Source: Treponema sp. (GTDB lineage Bacteria; Spirochaetota; Spirochaetia; Treponematales; Treponemataceae). Taken from it: a stretch of DNA of 64,000 nt. A program made the translations under genes and the position numbers. Below are positions 1 through 8,624 of this stretch, piece after piece (position 1 is the first letter of the stretch; each line of letters opens with the position of its first letter). The stretch is taken from assembly GCA_017446265.1 (NCBI GenBank), contig JAFSRD010000004.1:62001-126000 (forward strand). The letters are read 5' to 3'. The notes below the pieces were generated by a model. It worked only from the letters and a program-made list of their open reading frames with translations. It was not told the DNA's origin and searched no databases.

Positions 1-900
1 TTTTTCTTTTTCACCGAGCGCAATCGCCATTTTAAGCGCAGGGGCTTCTTCAGGATTTGGTTTTTCGACTGTGGGAAAATCTCCGTTCGGTTCGCGCTGT
101 TCAGGTACAGCAATCACTTCAAGCCCTAAATCGCCAAGCACTTTTTCTACATGCATTGCACCCGTGCCGTGCAACGGTGTGTATACAATGCGCACATCCT
201 TTGCACTCTCTTTTATAAGTTCAGGACGGAACAATTGTGCCTTGCACATGCTCCAAAATTGCTCGTCAATCTCTTTATCAATAAGCTCAAGCATGCCGCG
301 TTTAAGCGCATCTTCTTTTGAAATAGTCTTTATTTCCTTGACGGCGTTAACTTCATCTATAATAAGCGCATCATGCGGCGGAATAACTTGCGCGCCATCA
401 TTCCAATACGCTTTGTAACCATTGTATATGCGCGGATTGTGCGAAGCAGTAACGACCACACCTGTGTCCGCTTTGAGCATGCGTACTGCGAACGAAAGTT
501 CTGGCGTGGGACGAAGAGCAGAGAAAAGGTATGCTTTTATGCCGTTTGCCGCAAAAATGAGCGCCGTCGCCTCTGCAAACACATCTGAATTTTTTCTGCT
601 ATCGTACGCGACTATTGCAGAAAGCGTACCTGCTTCCGCTTTTTCGGGAAACGCTTTACGCACGTAATTTGCCAAGCCCTGTGTAGCGCGGTGTATCATG
701 AGCGGATTCATGCGGTTTGTGCCACCTCCCATAATGCCGCGAAGTCCGCCTGTGCCAAATTCAAGTGACTGATAAAAGCGATCTTCAAGTTCAGCAAAAT
801 CCTCTTTTGCCAAAAGAGATTCTACTTCACTTTTAAAACGTGCGTCTTTTTCTTCTGCAATGTACGCTTGTGCTCGTTTAATAATTTCAGATTTTTCCAT
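1..900 (-). CDS. Phospho-sugar mutase (phosphoglucomutase/phosphomannomutase family), 3' end cut by window
   Basis: Interconverts hexose 1- and 6-phosphates in the cytoplasm. The first 300 residues are present; the reading frame is open to base 1, so the C-terminal part lies outside. The start is the ATG at 900-898 (MEKSEIIKRAQ). Visible family features are the N-terminal substrate loop GTGGLRG, the catalytic phosphoserine loop TASHNP, and a later PLHGTGA segment. The phosphomutase fold with GTGGLRG and an N-terminal helical extension is that of the PgcA-like phosphoglucomutases, but glucose versus mannose specificity cannot be told from this part. It is the last gene of a minus-strand run, separated by 240 bases from the FecR operon terminator. 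Family assignment is firm; substrate is inference. Confidence 0.93.
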   Translation of the reverse strand, partial: MEKSEIIKRAQAYIAEEKDARFKSEVESLLAKEDFAELEDRFYQSLEFGTGGLRGIMGGGTNRMNPLMIHRATQGLANYVRKAFPEKAEAGTLSAIVAYDSRKNSDVFAEATALIFAANGIKAYLFSALRPTPELSFAVRMLKADTGVVVTASHNPRIYNGYKAYWNDGAQVIPPHDALIIDEVNAVKEIKTISKEDALKRGMLELIDKEIDEQFWSMCKAQLFRPELIKESAKDVRIVYTPLHGTGAMHVEKVLGDLGLEVIAVPEQREPNGDFPTVEKPNPEEAPALKMAIALGEKEK

Positions 901-1073
901 GACATGTACTCCTATTCATATGTTTCTACTCGTACGCCCGAATAGCAACTATAGCACAGAATGCAGAAAAAAACTATAGGCAAAATACATAAACTCAAAA
1001 ATCAGTTTCTTTAACAGAATATGCAGGCGGCAGTTCACCGCTCCTATCTTTCCCACACGCAATGAACCTTGAA

Positions 1074-1107
1074 ATAAAAAATAGGCGTGCATAAAATGCA
1101 GCCTATT
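1074..1107 (-). terminator. Rho-independent terminator after the FecR operon
   Basis: On the minus strand AATAGGC and GCCTATT arms (1101-1107 and 1080-1086) flank a loop that itself pairs TGCA with TGCA, followed by a run of T with one interruption. It sits about 35 bases downstream of the FecR-domain gene. Bases 901-1073 hold no gene; they are the 5' region of the phospho-sugar mutase. Confidence 0.75.
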
Positions 1108-1140
1108 TTCAAAGAGCAAAAATGAAATGCGTTTTATTCG

Positions 1141-1944
1141 TTACTCAAAATAAGCTGCTACTCTCACGACTCCAAAACCTGTCCGATTCGTTGCAGAGGA
1201 GCCACTTGCACTTGAAGAAACATTCGGTGCAGCAGTGTTCACGCCTTCAATATCGGCAGGTATTGCTGTTGTAACAAGAACTGATGAAGCATCGTTTACC
1301 GCACCCTGCACAGGCGAAGATACCAAACCTATATTTGAAAAGGCAACATTTTGTCCAGGAAGCACCACAACAGAACCTGCTGGAGCACCAGGAGCTATCT
1401 CGTCGGCATTCGTTGCAACATTTGAACTGCCGCTTGACGGTACGCCTTCATTCGCGCTGAATTGGCTGCCTGCATACGTTACTATTGCACCCTCTGTACA
1501 TGAAATGGCACCGTTTGCTTGAAAGTCAAATTCCGTACCACGCACGGAAGCGACTGCCACTGGATTACGCACCGTGTAACTGACACGTTTATTTTCCGTC
1601 TGGCGAACAGTTGATTTTACCACACCTGTGTTTAAGTACACATTAACACTGTCAGAAGTTGTACCTTGCAAAAGCTTTTCAAGCGTAATGCGAGTAAGCG
1701 GACCAAGCTGCATGACAGAACCTTCATAACGGATAACAGCTTTTGATTTAAACCCTGTTGAGATGACTTCGCCTTCGCGCACCGTGTCGTTTGCAGAAAG
1801 TGCTACCCAGCCGCCTTTCCGTGCAACTTCAACCTTGCCTTCTATAGAAACAACTGTTGCCGTACTTGCAAAAAGCGGAAGCGCAAAACAACCGGCAATA
1901 ATCATCATCGAAACTAATCTTCTGAGTGTTTTGATACTGTTCAT
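1141..1944 (-). CDS. Secreted FecR-domain protein
   Basis: 267-residue exported protein. The start is placed at the ATG at 1944 (MNSIKTLRR), not the longer frame from 1971, because AGGAGGTT lies six bases upstream. A signal peptide ends near LFAST. Residues about 25-145 form a FecR domain: a small beta domain, TATVVSIEGKVEVARKGGWVAL, then VASVRGTEFDF, the hallmark of periplasmic FecR-like proteins in spirochaetes. The C-terminal part is Ser/Ala/Asn-rich and low complexity. It is the third gene of an operon after a small secreted protein and a beta-barrel protein (41-base gap). In spirochaetes such proteins are not tied to an ECF sigma factor, and none is here. A role in envelope assembly or peptidoglycan/ligand binding is a guess. 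Confidence 0.8.
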   Translation of the reverse strand: MNSIKTLRRLVSMMIIAGCFALPLFASTATVVSIEGKVEVARKGGWVALSANDTVREGEVISTGFKSKAVIRYEGSVMQLGPLTRITLEKLLQGTTSDSVNVYLNTGVVKSTVRQTENKRVSYTVRNPVAVASVRGTEFDFQANGAISCTEGAIVTYAGSQFSANEGVPSSGSSNVATNADEIAPGAPAGSVVVLPGQNVAFSNIGLVSSPVQGAVNDASSVLVTTAIPADIEGVNTAAPNVSSSASGSSATNRTGFGVVRVAAYFE

Positions 1945-1985
1945 ATAAACAACCTCCTGCTTGATTTTCAAGCAATGTTATTCTA

Positions 1986-3137
1986 CTAGAAAACAAATGT
2001 TCCTGTCAAGAGAAAACAGGTTTTATTGTTTTCATTCTTTTGCGCAACATATTGATACATGCCTGCGGAAAGTTGCAAATCATGGAAGATATTCCACATC
2101 ACATTGAATTGCCATTGGAAACCATTGTACGCAAGTGTATCAAAACACGAAAAAACAACTGTGCAATCTGCGCCCAAGTACACGCGGGAAGCTATCATGT
2201 AGGAGCCTGACACGCCGAACTTCAATTTGCCCTCATATTCTGTACTAAAATCAACTGTCTCTGTTGCAAGTACGGCAGTTTGTGACGTAAACCCGCGGAA
2301 TGCACTGAGACTGCCATTGTTGCCCGAAGCATAGAGCGCATTAAAGCCAACTGTTGCATTTTTCACTGGAAAATATGACAGCGCAAACTTGCTCAAGTTT
2401 GAAACGGTGCCAAGATTTTCCGAGCCAATTGTTGTAGAAGCAGTATAAAATACGTTGCGCGCAAGCGGTCCTGAAAGCATGAACGTCCAGAACGATCGAT
2501 AATACCTATCATCAGAATAATCAAGGAATATCCACTCTTCTGCTGTAAATGTTTGATTTAAAAACAGCGGTGTCAAACTAAGCGTAAAGCCGAGCGGAAT
2601 GTATTTTGGACCGAGTACATACAGTGCTTTTGCGCTTGATGTTGGAACAATTGTGTCTGAATCCTGACGGAGAATAACAGCATCATGGCTGTTCAACAAG
2701 CGCGTAATGCCGGCATAAGCGCTTATTGAGCCGGCAGGAACGCTCACTTTAGCAAATATGCCGTCATTCACTTGATTGAAGACAACGCCCGTTGCATCGC
2801 TCACAGCAAAACGACCAACGCCGAATTCAATTGTATCTGCTGTACGGCGATGGAATGTGCCTGTAAGTTTTAATAAGTTTACATCGATAATATTTTTTAT
2901 TGTATCAGCGTTTTGGTCATATCTGAATTCATAAGAGATATCTGAACTGAGACGAAGATTTTCGTTGAATTGTTGAGTAAGCCACAAATGCACCTTTGCG
3001 CTTTCATACCATTTAAGCGAACTGAAATTGACGCCTTGATATTTTGTCGTGCTGCTTATCCTGCCGCCAAAATCAATTGAAAAAAGAGGTGCAAGCGCAC
3101 ACACAACGACAACTGCAAACAGAATCTTTCTTTTCAT
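1986..3137 (-). CDS. Predicted outer-membrane beta-barrel protein
   Basis: 383 residues from the ATG at 3137 (MKRKILFAVVVVC), which overlaps the stop of the upstream gene as ATGA, indicating translational coupling; a longer frame to 3164 is ignored. A signal peptide (hydrophobic stretch ending LAPLFS-ID) is followed by alternating amphipathic strands rich in Tyr, Phe, Gly and Ser, and the chain ends in a strand closing with F (GTFVF), the typical outer-membrane insertion signal. No family can be named confidently; it resembles porin-like proteins of spirochaetes. Product is likely in the outer membrane, made together with the preceding small secreted protein and the following FecR protein. 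Confidence 0.75.
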   Translation of the reverse strand: MKRKILFAVVVVCALAPLFSIDFGGRISSTTKYQGVNFSSLKWYESAKVHLWLTQQFNENLRLSSDISYEFRYDQNADTIKNIIDVNLLKLTGTFHRRTADTIEFGVGRFAVSDATGVVFNQVNDGIFAKVSVPAGSISAYAGITRLLNSHDAVILRQDSDTIVPTSSAKALYVLGPKYIPLGFTLSLTPLFLNQTFTAEEWIFLDYSDDRYYRSFWTFMLSGPLARNVFYTASTTIGSENLGTVSNLSKFALSYFPVKNATVGFNALYASGNNGSLSAFRGFTSQTAVLATETVDFSTEYEGKLKFGVSGSYMIASRVYLGADCTVVFSCFDTLAYNGFQWQFNVMWNIFHDLQLSAGMYQYVAQKNENNKTCFLLTGTFVF

Positions 3138-3586
3138 TGTGCATCTCCATATTTTTGCTGGCACGCAGTGTACAGGTTAAGCACCTCTACGCCTGAAACT
3201 TTTTTTGATGGATTTGCATCGTTAGATAGAATGCCATCTGCTTTGAACTGGCGGAACGCATAACGACCAGAACCTTTTGTTATACGATACATGAGTCCGC
3301 CTTTTATGTTCCACAGTTTTGCCATAATGCGGGACAGTTCTTTAAGCGACACGACATCGTTCTGACCGACTGAACTGCGAATCTGTCCCGCTTTTTGGAG
3401 CGCTATAAATGCATCTGCATACGAAGCCGACTCACCAACCAACCCCTGATACACGGCAGAAAGATAGCTCACTTTGCCGTATGTTGCTGTACTAGTCTCT
3501 ATCATATCAGTGATGTACTCGGCACGCTGTGCAAACAGCGTAAACGATAGAAAAGCAACAGCCGCACACATTAGCATTTTCTTCAT
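3134..3586 (-). CDS. Small secreted protein of unknown function, first gene of FecR operon
   Basis: 150 residues from the ATG at 3586 (MKKMLMCAAV); the preferred start has GGAG 7-10 bases upstream, and a longer frame to 3649 would put the promoter inside the gene. A signal peptide ends LFA-Q (signal peptidase I). The mature part is helical with LSAVYQGLVG and LKELSRIMAKLWNIKGG, which recall two S-layer-homology-like helical repeats, but the match is weak and not claimed as a family. Its stop overlaps the start of the beta-barrel gene by ATGA. The pairing suggests a periplasmic partner of the barrel. Confidence 0.7.
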   Translation of the reverse strand: MKKMLMCAAVAFLSFTLFAQRAEYITDMIETSTATYGKVSYLSAVYQGLVGESASYADAFIALQKAGQIRSSVGQNDVVSLKELSRIMAKLWNIKGGLMYRITKGSGRYAFRQFKADGILSNDANPSKKVSGVEVLNLYTACQQKYGDAQ

Positions 3587-3600
3587 GTTTAAATCTCCAT

Positions 3601-3636
3601 AATTATTATTATAATGTAAAAAAGGTGATTTGTCCA
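3601..3636 (-). promoter_or_regulatory. Promoter of the FecR/barrel operon
   Basis: Read on the minus strand: TGGACA (3636-3631), 17-base spacer, TATAAT (3613-3608). The predicted transcript starts near 3601, just before the GGAG site of the small secreted protein. Confidence 0.7.
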
Positions 3637-3673
3637 TAAAAAAAAACAAATATCACAAAAAGTTATATCTATG

Positions 3674-3713
3674 CAAAAAACTGTCCGCCCAAAAATCATC
3701 TTGGAACGGACAG
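3674..3713 (-). terminator. Rho-independent terminator of the pyruvate oxidoreductase gene
   Basis: CTGTCCG at 3681-3687 pairs with CGGACAG at 3707-3713; on the minus strand the hairpin is followed by six T. It lies 40 bases after the oxidoreductase stop codon and separates that gene from the FecR operon promoter. Confidence 0.8.
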
Positions 3714-3752
3714 TCATTTTAAACGCGCTGCTCACATATGCAAACTTGCACG

Positions 3753-6700
3753 CTAGAACGGACGTTTCGCCAGATAGTCATATTCTTGCCAAATGCGTTT
3801 AGCTTGCGTTGTCGCTTTGTCGAGCAACACTGATGCGCGTTCGGGATTTGCCGCTTTTAGCGCCTTGAACCGCCCTTCTGCATACATGTAGTCTGCAAGT
3901 TGATAGTTCGGCTCTTTGCTGTCAAGCTGGAACGGATTCAACCCCTGCGCAACACGGCGCGGATCATAGCGATACAGCGGCCACAATCCACATTCAACAG
4001 CCTGCTTTTGCAACTTCAAGCCGTCTGTCATGTTGATTGTATGGTTGATGCAGTGCGAGTATGCGATAATGAGCGACGGGCCATCAAAACTCTCTGCTTC
4101 ACGGATTGCCTTTATTGTTTGATTCGCGTTTGCGCCCATAGCAATTCGCGCCACATAAATATAGCCGTAGCTCATGGCAATCATACCCAAATCTTTTTTG
4201 GCAATATCTTTTCCGCCCGCTGCAAATTTTGCGATTGCGCCGACAGGTGTTGCTTTAGACATTTGACCGCCCGTGTTTGAATACACTTCCGTATCAAGAC
4301 AGAGGACATTCACATTGCGTCCTTGCGCAAGCACGTGGTCGAGACCGCCAAAACCGATGTCATAGCCCCAGCCGTCGCCGCCAATAATCCAGTTGCTTCT
4401 CTTAATAAAATTGTCTGCAAGAGAGAGCAGCTCTTTTCCAAGCGCATCGGTTGTACCCACAAGCGCTTTCTTGAGCGCAGCGACATTCTTACGCTGTGCG
4501 TTGACAGCAGCATCGTCTGACTGCTCCATATTTGCAAGAAGCGCATCAATCTCTTTTGCTGCAATACCTTTCGCTTTTACGTTCGCTGCAACTTCACATG
4601 CATACTGGGAAAGTTTTTCTGCAGACAAGCGCATACCGAATCCAAACTCTGCCGCGTCTTCAAAGAGCGAGTTGCTCCACACAGGTCCACAGCCATTTTC
4701 ATTTTTTGCGTATGGCGTTGTAGGCAAGTTGCCGCCGTAAATTGACGAACAACCTGTTGCATTTGCAATCATTGCGCGGTCGCCGAACAGCTGACTGATG
4801 AGCTTAATGTACGCAGTCTCGCCGCAACCTGCACACGCGCCGCTGAACTCAAAGAGCGGGCGCTTCATGGAAAGCCCCTTTGCCGTACCGAGATTGAGTG
4901 TAGAATCGTCAACTTCGGGCAAGCTCAAGAAGTATTCCCACGTCTTGATTTCCTGTTCTTTGTACTCAGGCGTAAACAATTCAAGATGCAGCGATTTTGT
5001 CGGCGTCGGGCACGCATACACACACAATCCGCAACCAGTGCAGTCTTCCGCAGAGATTGCAAGCACAACTTTTGTGCCAGGTTTTGCAGGCTTTGCATCT
5101 GCCGTTTTGAATCCTTTCGGCGCTTTTGCAGCCTGTTCGTCGGTGAGCGTTTTCATGCGGATGCACGCGTGCGGACAGACGAGCGCACAGTTGCCACACT
5201 GAATGCACGTAGCAAAATCCCACGAAGATACGCGCTCGCCAATGCCACGTTTTTCATACTGCGTCGTTGCAGTCGGGAACGTACCGTCTTTAGGCAGTTT
5301 TGAAACAGGAATTTTATCGCCTTCTTGAGCCGCCATCATACCGAGCACATTTTTAATAAACGGATTGTCCGTATTTTTGATTGACGGCGTCATGTGCAGT
5401 TTACTGTCAGCTTTCTTGTCTTTGAGGTCAACTTTTTCGATTGCAGCAAGCGCCATGTCAATCGTGGAGATGTTTTTATTAACAATATCCTGACCTTTGC
5501 TGCCATATGTTTTGGTGATGAATTTTTTCATGTATTCGACAGCAACAGTTTCCTTGAGCACACCTGAAATCTTGAAAAATGCCGCAAGCATGACAATGTT
5601 GATTCGATTGCCCATGCCTGCTTTTTCAGCAATTTTAAACGCGTCAATTACATAGAACTGCGCTTTCTTTTCGAGAATACGTTTTTGCTGCTCTACAGGA
5701 ATTTCTGCCCATACATGTTTTTTATCAAAACGGCTGTTGAGCAGGAAAATACCGCCTTCTTTAAGATTTTGCAGCATGTCATACACATCCATGTACGCAA
5801 ACTTGTGGCACGCAAGGAAATCTGCTGCAGTAATCAAATACGGGCGGCGAATCGTCTTTTTGCCAAAACGCAAGTGCGACACCGTAATGCCGCCAGATTT
5901 TTTCGAGTCGTATGAAAAATATGCCTGTGCATTTAAATCGGGGCGGGCGTCACCAATAATCTTAATTGCAATTTTGTTTGCGCCTACTGTACCATCAGAG
6001 CCGAGTCCATAGAACATGGCCTCTGTCATGCCGCTTTCTGCAATGAAAAAATTCGGATTATATTTGAGCGACGTGTTCGACACATCGTCGTTGATGCCAA
6101 CGGTAAAATGATTTTTTGCTTTTTCACCTTTGTCGAGATTTTCAAAGCACGCAATAACCATGGCAGGCGTAAATTCTTTTGAACCGATTCCGTAGCGTCC
6201 TCCGACAATCTGCGCTTTTCTACCTGCTTCTTCAAACGCAGTGCACACATCTTCGTACAGCGGCTCGCCAAGCGACCCTGGCTCTTTTGTGCGATCGAGC
6301 ACCACAATCTTTTTCGCTGTTGCAGGAATTGCGGCGAGCAACTTGTCCGCAGCAAACGGGCGGTACAGATGCACTTTGACCACGCCTACTTTCTTGCTTG
6401 AATTTTTGTTGATGAATTCAACTGTCTCATGCGCAGTGTCTGCGCCAGAGCCCATGATAATCATAACATACGCGGCATCTTTTGCACCAACGTAGTCAAA
6501 CAGCTTGTATTTGCGTCCAGTAATCTTTGCAAATTTGTCCATCTCTTTTTGAACGATTGCTGGAGTTACCGTATAAAAATTATTAACTGTCTCACGGCTC
6601 TGGAAATACACATCGGGGTTTTGCGATGTGCCGCGAACTTCAGGCTTTTCGGGATTCAAACCACGTGCACGGTGCTCGCGCACAAGGTCGTCGTCAATCA

Positions 6701-7286
6701 TCTGACGCATCTCTTCAAACGAAATTTCATCATATTTTTGCACTTCGTGCGAGGTGCGGAATCCATCAAAATAGTGAAGGAACGGAATGCGAGAGCGCAG
6801 TGTTGCCGCATGTGCAATGACGGCCATGTCCTGTGCCTCTTGAACAGAGTTTGATGCAAGCATAGCCCAGCCAGTCTGACGGCACGCCATAACGTCAGAG
6901 TGGTCGCCGAAGATTGACAGCGCGCTTGTAGCAACAGCACGCGCCGCAATGTGAAACACAGTGCTCGTCAATTCGCCTGCAATCTTGTACATGTTGGGAA
7001 TCATGAGGAGCAAACCTTGTGAAGCGGTAAATGTCGAACTCAACGCACCAGCAGTAAGCGCTCCGTGCACAGCTCCCGCCGCACCTGCTTCAGACTGCAT
7101 TTCGACGACTGTCGGCACGGTGCCCCAGATATTCTTTTCGCCTTTTGCCGACAAATCGTCAGCAACTTCACCCATCGGACTGGACGGAGTAATCGGATAA
7201 ATGGAGATTACTTCGCTCAGTGCATGCGCAACGCGACCGACAGCCGTATTGCCATCGAGCGTCACTTTCTGTTCTTTTGTTACCAT
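3753..7286 (-). CDS. nifJ: Pyruvate:ferredoxin (flavodoxin) oxidoreductase, single chain
   Basis: Oxidises pyruvate with CoA to acetyl-CoA and CO2, giving low-potential electrons to ferredoxin or flavodoxin; the central step of fermentative treponemes. 1177 residues, the usual length of the homodimeric enzyme. Domains in order: N-terminal pyrimidine-binding domain (YPITPSSPMGE), the gamma-like domain, a two-cluster ferredoxin domain in the middle (CIQCGNCALVCP and CTGCGLCVYACP), and a C-terminal thiamine-diphosphate domain (CAGCGET, then GGDGWGYDIGFGGLDH) with an extra cluster Cys pattern. The start ATG at 7286 has AAGGA eight bases upstream. It is monocistronic: own promoter upstream, own terminator downstream. 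Confidence 0.98.
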   Translation of the reverse strand: MVTKEQKVTLDGNTAVGRVAHALSEVISIYPITPSSPMGEVADDLSAKGEKNIWGTVPTVVEMQSEAGAAGAVHGALTAGALSSTFTASQGLLLMIPNMYKIAGELTSTVFHIAARAVATSALSIFGDHSDVMACRQTGWAMLASNSVQEAQDMAVIAHAATLRSRIPFLHYFDGFRTSHEVQKYDEISFEEMRQMIDDDLVREHRARGLNPEKPEVRGTSQNPDVYFQSRETVNNFYTVTPAIVQKEMDKFAKITGRKYKLFDYVGAKDAAYVMIIMGSGADTAHETVEFINKNSSKKVGVVKVHLYRPFAADKLLAAIPATAKKIVVLDRTKEPGSLGEPLYEDVCTAFEEAGRKAQIVGGRYGIGSKEFTPAMVIACFENLDKGEKAKNHFTVGINDDVSNTSLKYNPNFFIAESGMTEAMFYGLGSDGTVGANKIAIKIIGDARPDLNAQAYFSYDSKKSGGITVSHLRFGKKTIRRPYLITAADFLACHKFAYMDVYDMLQNLKEGGIFLLNSRFDKKHVWAEIPVEQQKRILEKKAQFYVIDAFKIAEKAGMGNRINIVMLAAFFKISGVLKETVAVEYMKKFITKTYGSKGQDIVNKNISTIDMALAAIEKVDLKDKKADSKLHMTPSIKNTDNPFIKNVLGMMAAQEGDKIPVSKLPKDGTFPTATTQYEKRGIGERVSSWDFATCIQCGNCALVCPHACIRMKTLTDEQAAKAPKGFKTADAKPAKPGTKVVLAISAEDCTGCGLCVYACPTPTKSLHLELFTPEYKEQEIKTWEYFLSLPEVDDSTLNLGTAKGLSMKRPLFEFSGACAGCGETAYIKLISQLFGDRAMIANATGCSSIYGGNLPTTPYAKNENGCGPVWSNSLFEDAAEFGFGMRLSAEKLSQYACEVAANVKAKGIAAKEIDALLANMEQSDDAAVNAQRKNVAALKKALVGTTDALGKELLSLADNFIKRSNWIIGGDGWGYDIGFGGLDHVLAQGRNVNVLCLDTEVYSNTGGQMSKATPVGAIAKFAAGGKDIAKKDLGMIAMSYGYIYVARIAMGANANQTIKAIREAESFDGPSLIIAYSHCINHTINMTDGLKLQKQAVECGLWPLYRYDPRRVAQGLNPFQLDSKEPNYQLADYMYAEGRFKALKAANPERASVLLDKATTQAKRIWQEYDYLAKRPF

Positions 7287-7335
7287 TGCTTTTTCCTTAT
7301 GTTATTTAGAATATTGTGAGACAATTCGCACACTC

Positions 7336-7364
7336 ATTTTACACTTGTTTGCATGAATTGGCAA
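7336..7364 (-). promoter_or_regulatory. Promoter of nifJ
   Basis: On the minus strand TTGCCA (7364-7359), 17-base spacer, TAAAAT (7341-7336). The predicted 5' leader is about 43 bases. The rest of the 174-base gap before the next gene shows no further signal. Confidence 0.65.
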
Positions 7365-7460
7365 GACCAGAAAAATATTTTTTTACCACACGCTGCTGCC
7401 ATAAACAAAAAAACACACAGCCCGCCTCATATGCAGAGCACGCGCCGACAACCGTGCACA

Positions 7461-8624
7461 CTATTCTTGCAACACGCCGTCATCAAGCACAACGCATTCG
7501 CTGCCGTCTTCATACGTGAATACAATGGTGGGATTTTTCACAACGCCATCCAAATGGATAAGGGCGGGCGCGTCATTGTCGTAGTTTTCGCCAATGGCAA
7601 AGTGGCATGTACGAAACGCCTTTTCGTCTTCAAGCATGTTGCCCGTAATCGCGGCGGCAGGATTCAGCCCGATGCCAAGCTCACCTATGTTGCGCGCATT
7701 CTTTTTATATGCTGCACCCATGCCTTTAGGCAGCTTCCCCTCTTTTTCTAAAGCAAGCGCTTTTACCTCTGCGTCTGTAATTGTTTTTTTAAGACGGGCA
7801 GCCTCTTCGCCGCCGCTCACATCTGTTACAAAGCCGTTTTCAATTTTTACCGTGATAGGCGTTTTTAAGAGCGCATCTCCATCGCCGAACGTCATAGAGC
7901 CGTCAAAGACAATGACGCCACTCGTGCCGTTCTGCAATTCCGCATCATTGCCGTTTTCCAAACTTTTGCACGTCTGTGCGCCCGACGGCACAGGCGGGCC
8001 GCTTCCCACAACAGGGCTGATGAACACTTCGCCTGCGGGCATGTTGCCGCCAAGACCAGGCTTTGAAAAATCGCCATTGTCGCTCATCGCTTTGCGTCCT
8101 TTGACAGGCACAACAACGTCAGTTCCCGCAGGCGACGTAACGTGAACGCTTGCAACGCCCTCATACAATTTTTCGATTCTTGCGCAACGAGCAGCAAGCT
8201 GCGCGTAATCAATTTGCACCGTGCGCTCGTACATGTCTTGCGTAATGCCAGGCATCCACACAGCACGCATAGATTTTTTGCCGGCAAGCAAGTAATCAAA
8301 CACGTGGTCAAACTGTGCGCCATCTTCGGCAACATATGGATGCGCTGCAGCCTGCTCGTCTTTGCCGAGTTTTATTGAAGAGACAGAAATGCATGCATCA
8401 GGATTTGATGCAATTGCGGCAATCACTTCTGGAGCAGCGTTGTCGAATGACGTCTTTGCGCGCTGATATATGAGAACCGGTTCTGCGTTCGCGTGTATTG
8501 CCGCTTCAAATATATCTTGCGCAATCAAATTCATTTCGGGATTTGCAACAATGAGCACGCGCTCGCCTTTTTTGATTTTGCATACATCGAACACAATCGT
8601 CTGCGCAGGAGTCATGCCTTTCAT
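7461..8624 (-). CDS. M29-family (AmpS/AmpT-type) aminopeptidase
   Basis: 387 residues; removes N-terminal amino acids from peptides, metal dependent, cytoplasmic (no signal peptide). The C-terminal half carries the M29-type signatures ARNIGELGIGLNP and CHFAIGENYDND, where the family has its metal-ligand Glu, His and Asp residues; the N-terminal half is the alpha/beta domain starting ACKIKKGERVL-like (VCKIKKGERVLIV). The start at 8624 has GGAGG four bases upstream and overlaps the stop of the acyl-CoA synthetase by ATGA, so the two are cotranslated. Why an aminopeptidase should be coupled to a fatty-acid activating enzyme is not clear. Family call good; exact peptide preference unknown. Confidence 0.82.
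   Translation of the reverse strand: MKGMTPAQTIVFDVCKIKKGERVLIVANPEMNLIAQDIFEAAIHANAEPVLIYQRAKTSFDNAAPEVIAAIASNPDACISVSSIKLGKDEQAAAHPYVAEDGAQFDHVFDYLLAGKKSMRAVWMPGITQDMYERTVQIDYAQLAARCARIEKLYEGVASVHVTSPAGTDVVVPVKGRKAMSDNGDFSKPGLGGNMPAGEVFISPVVGSGPPVPSGAQTCKSLENGNDAELQNGTSGVIVFDGSMTFGDGDALLKTPITVKIENGFVTDVSGGEEAARLKKTITDAEVKALALEKEGKLPKGMGAAYKKNARNIGELGIGLNPAAAITGNMLEDEKAFRTCHFAIGENYDNDAPALIHLDGVVKNPTIVFTYEDGSECVVLDDGVLQE

Noticed and set aside
7287-7460. Second gene in the nifJ leader on the plus strand
   Set aside because: Frames at 7316-7519 and 7353-7751 have no ribosome site and overlap the aminopeptidase gene antisense.
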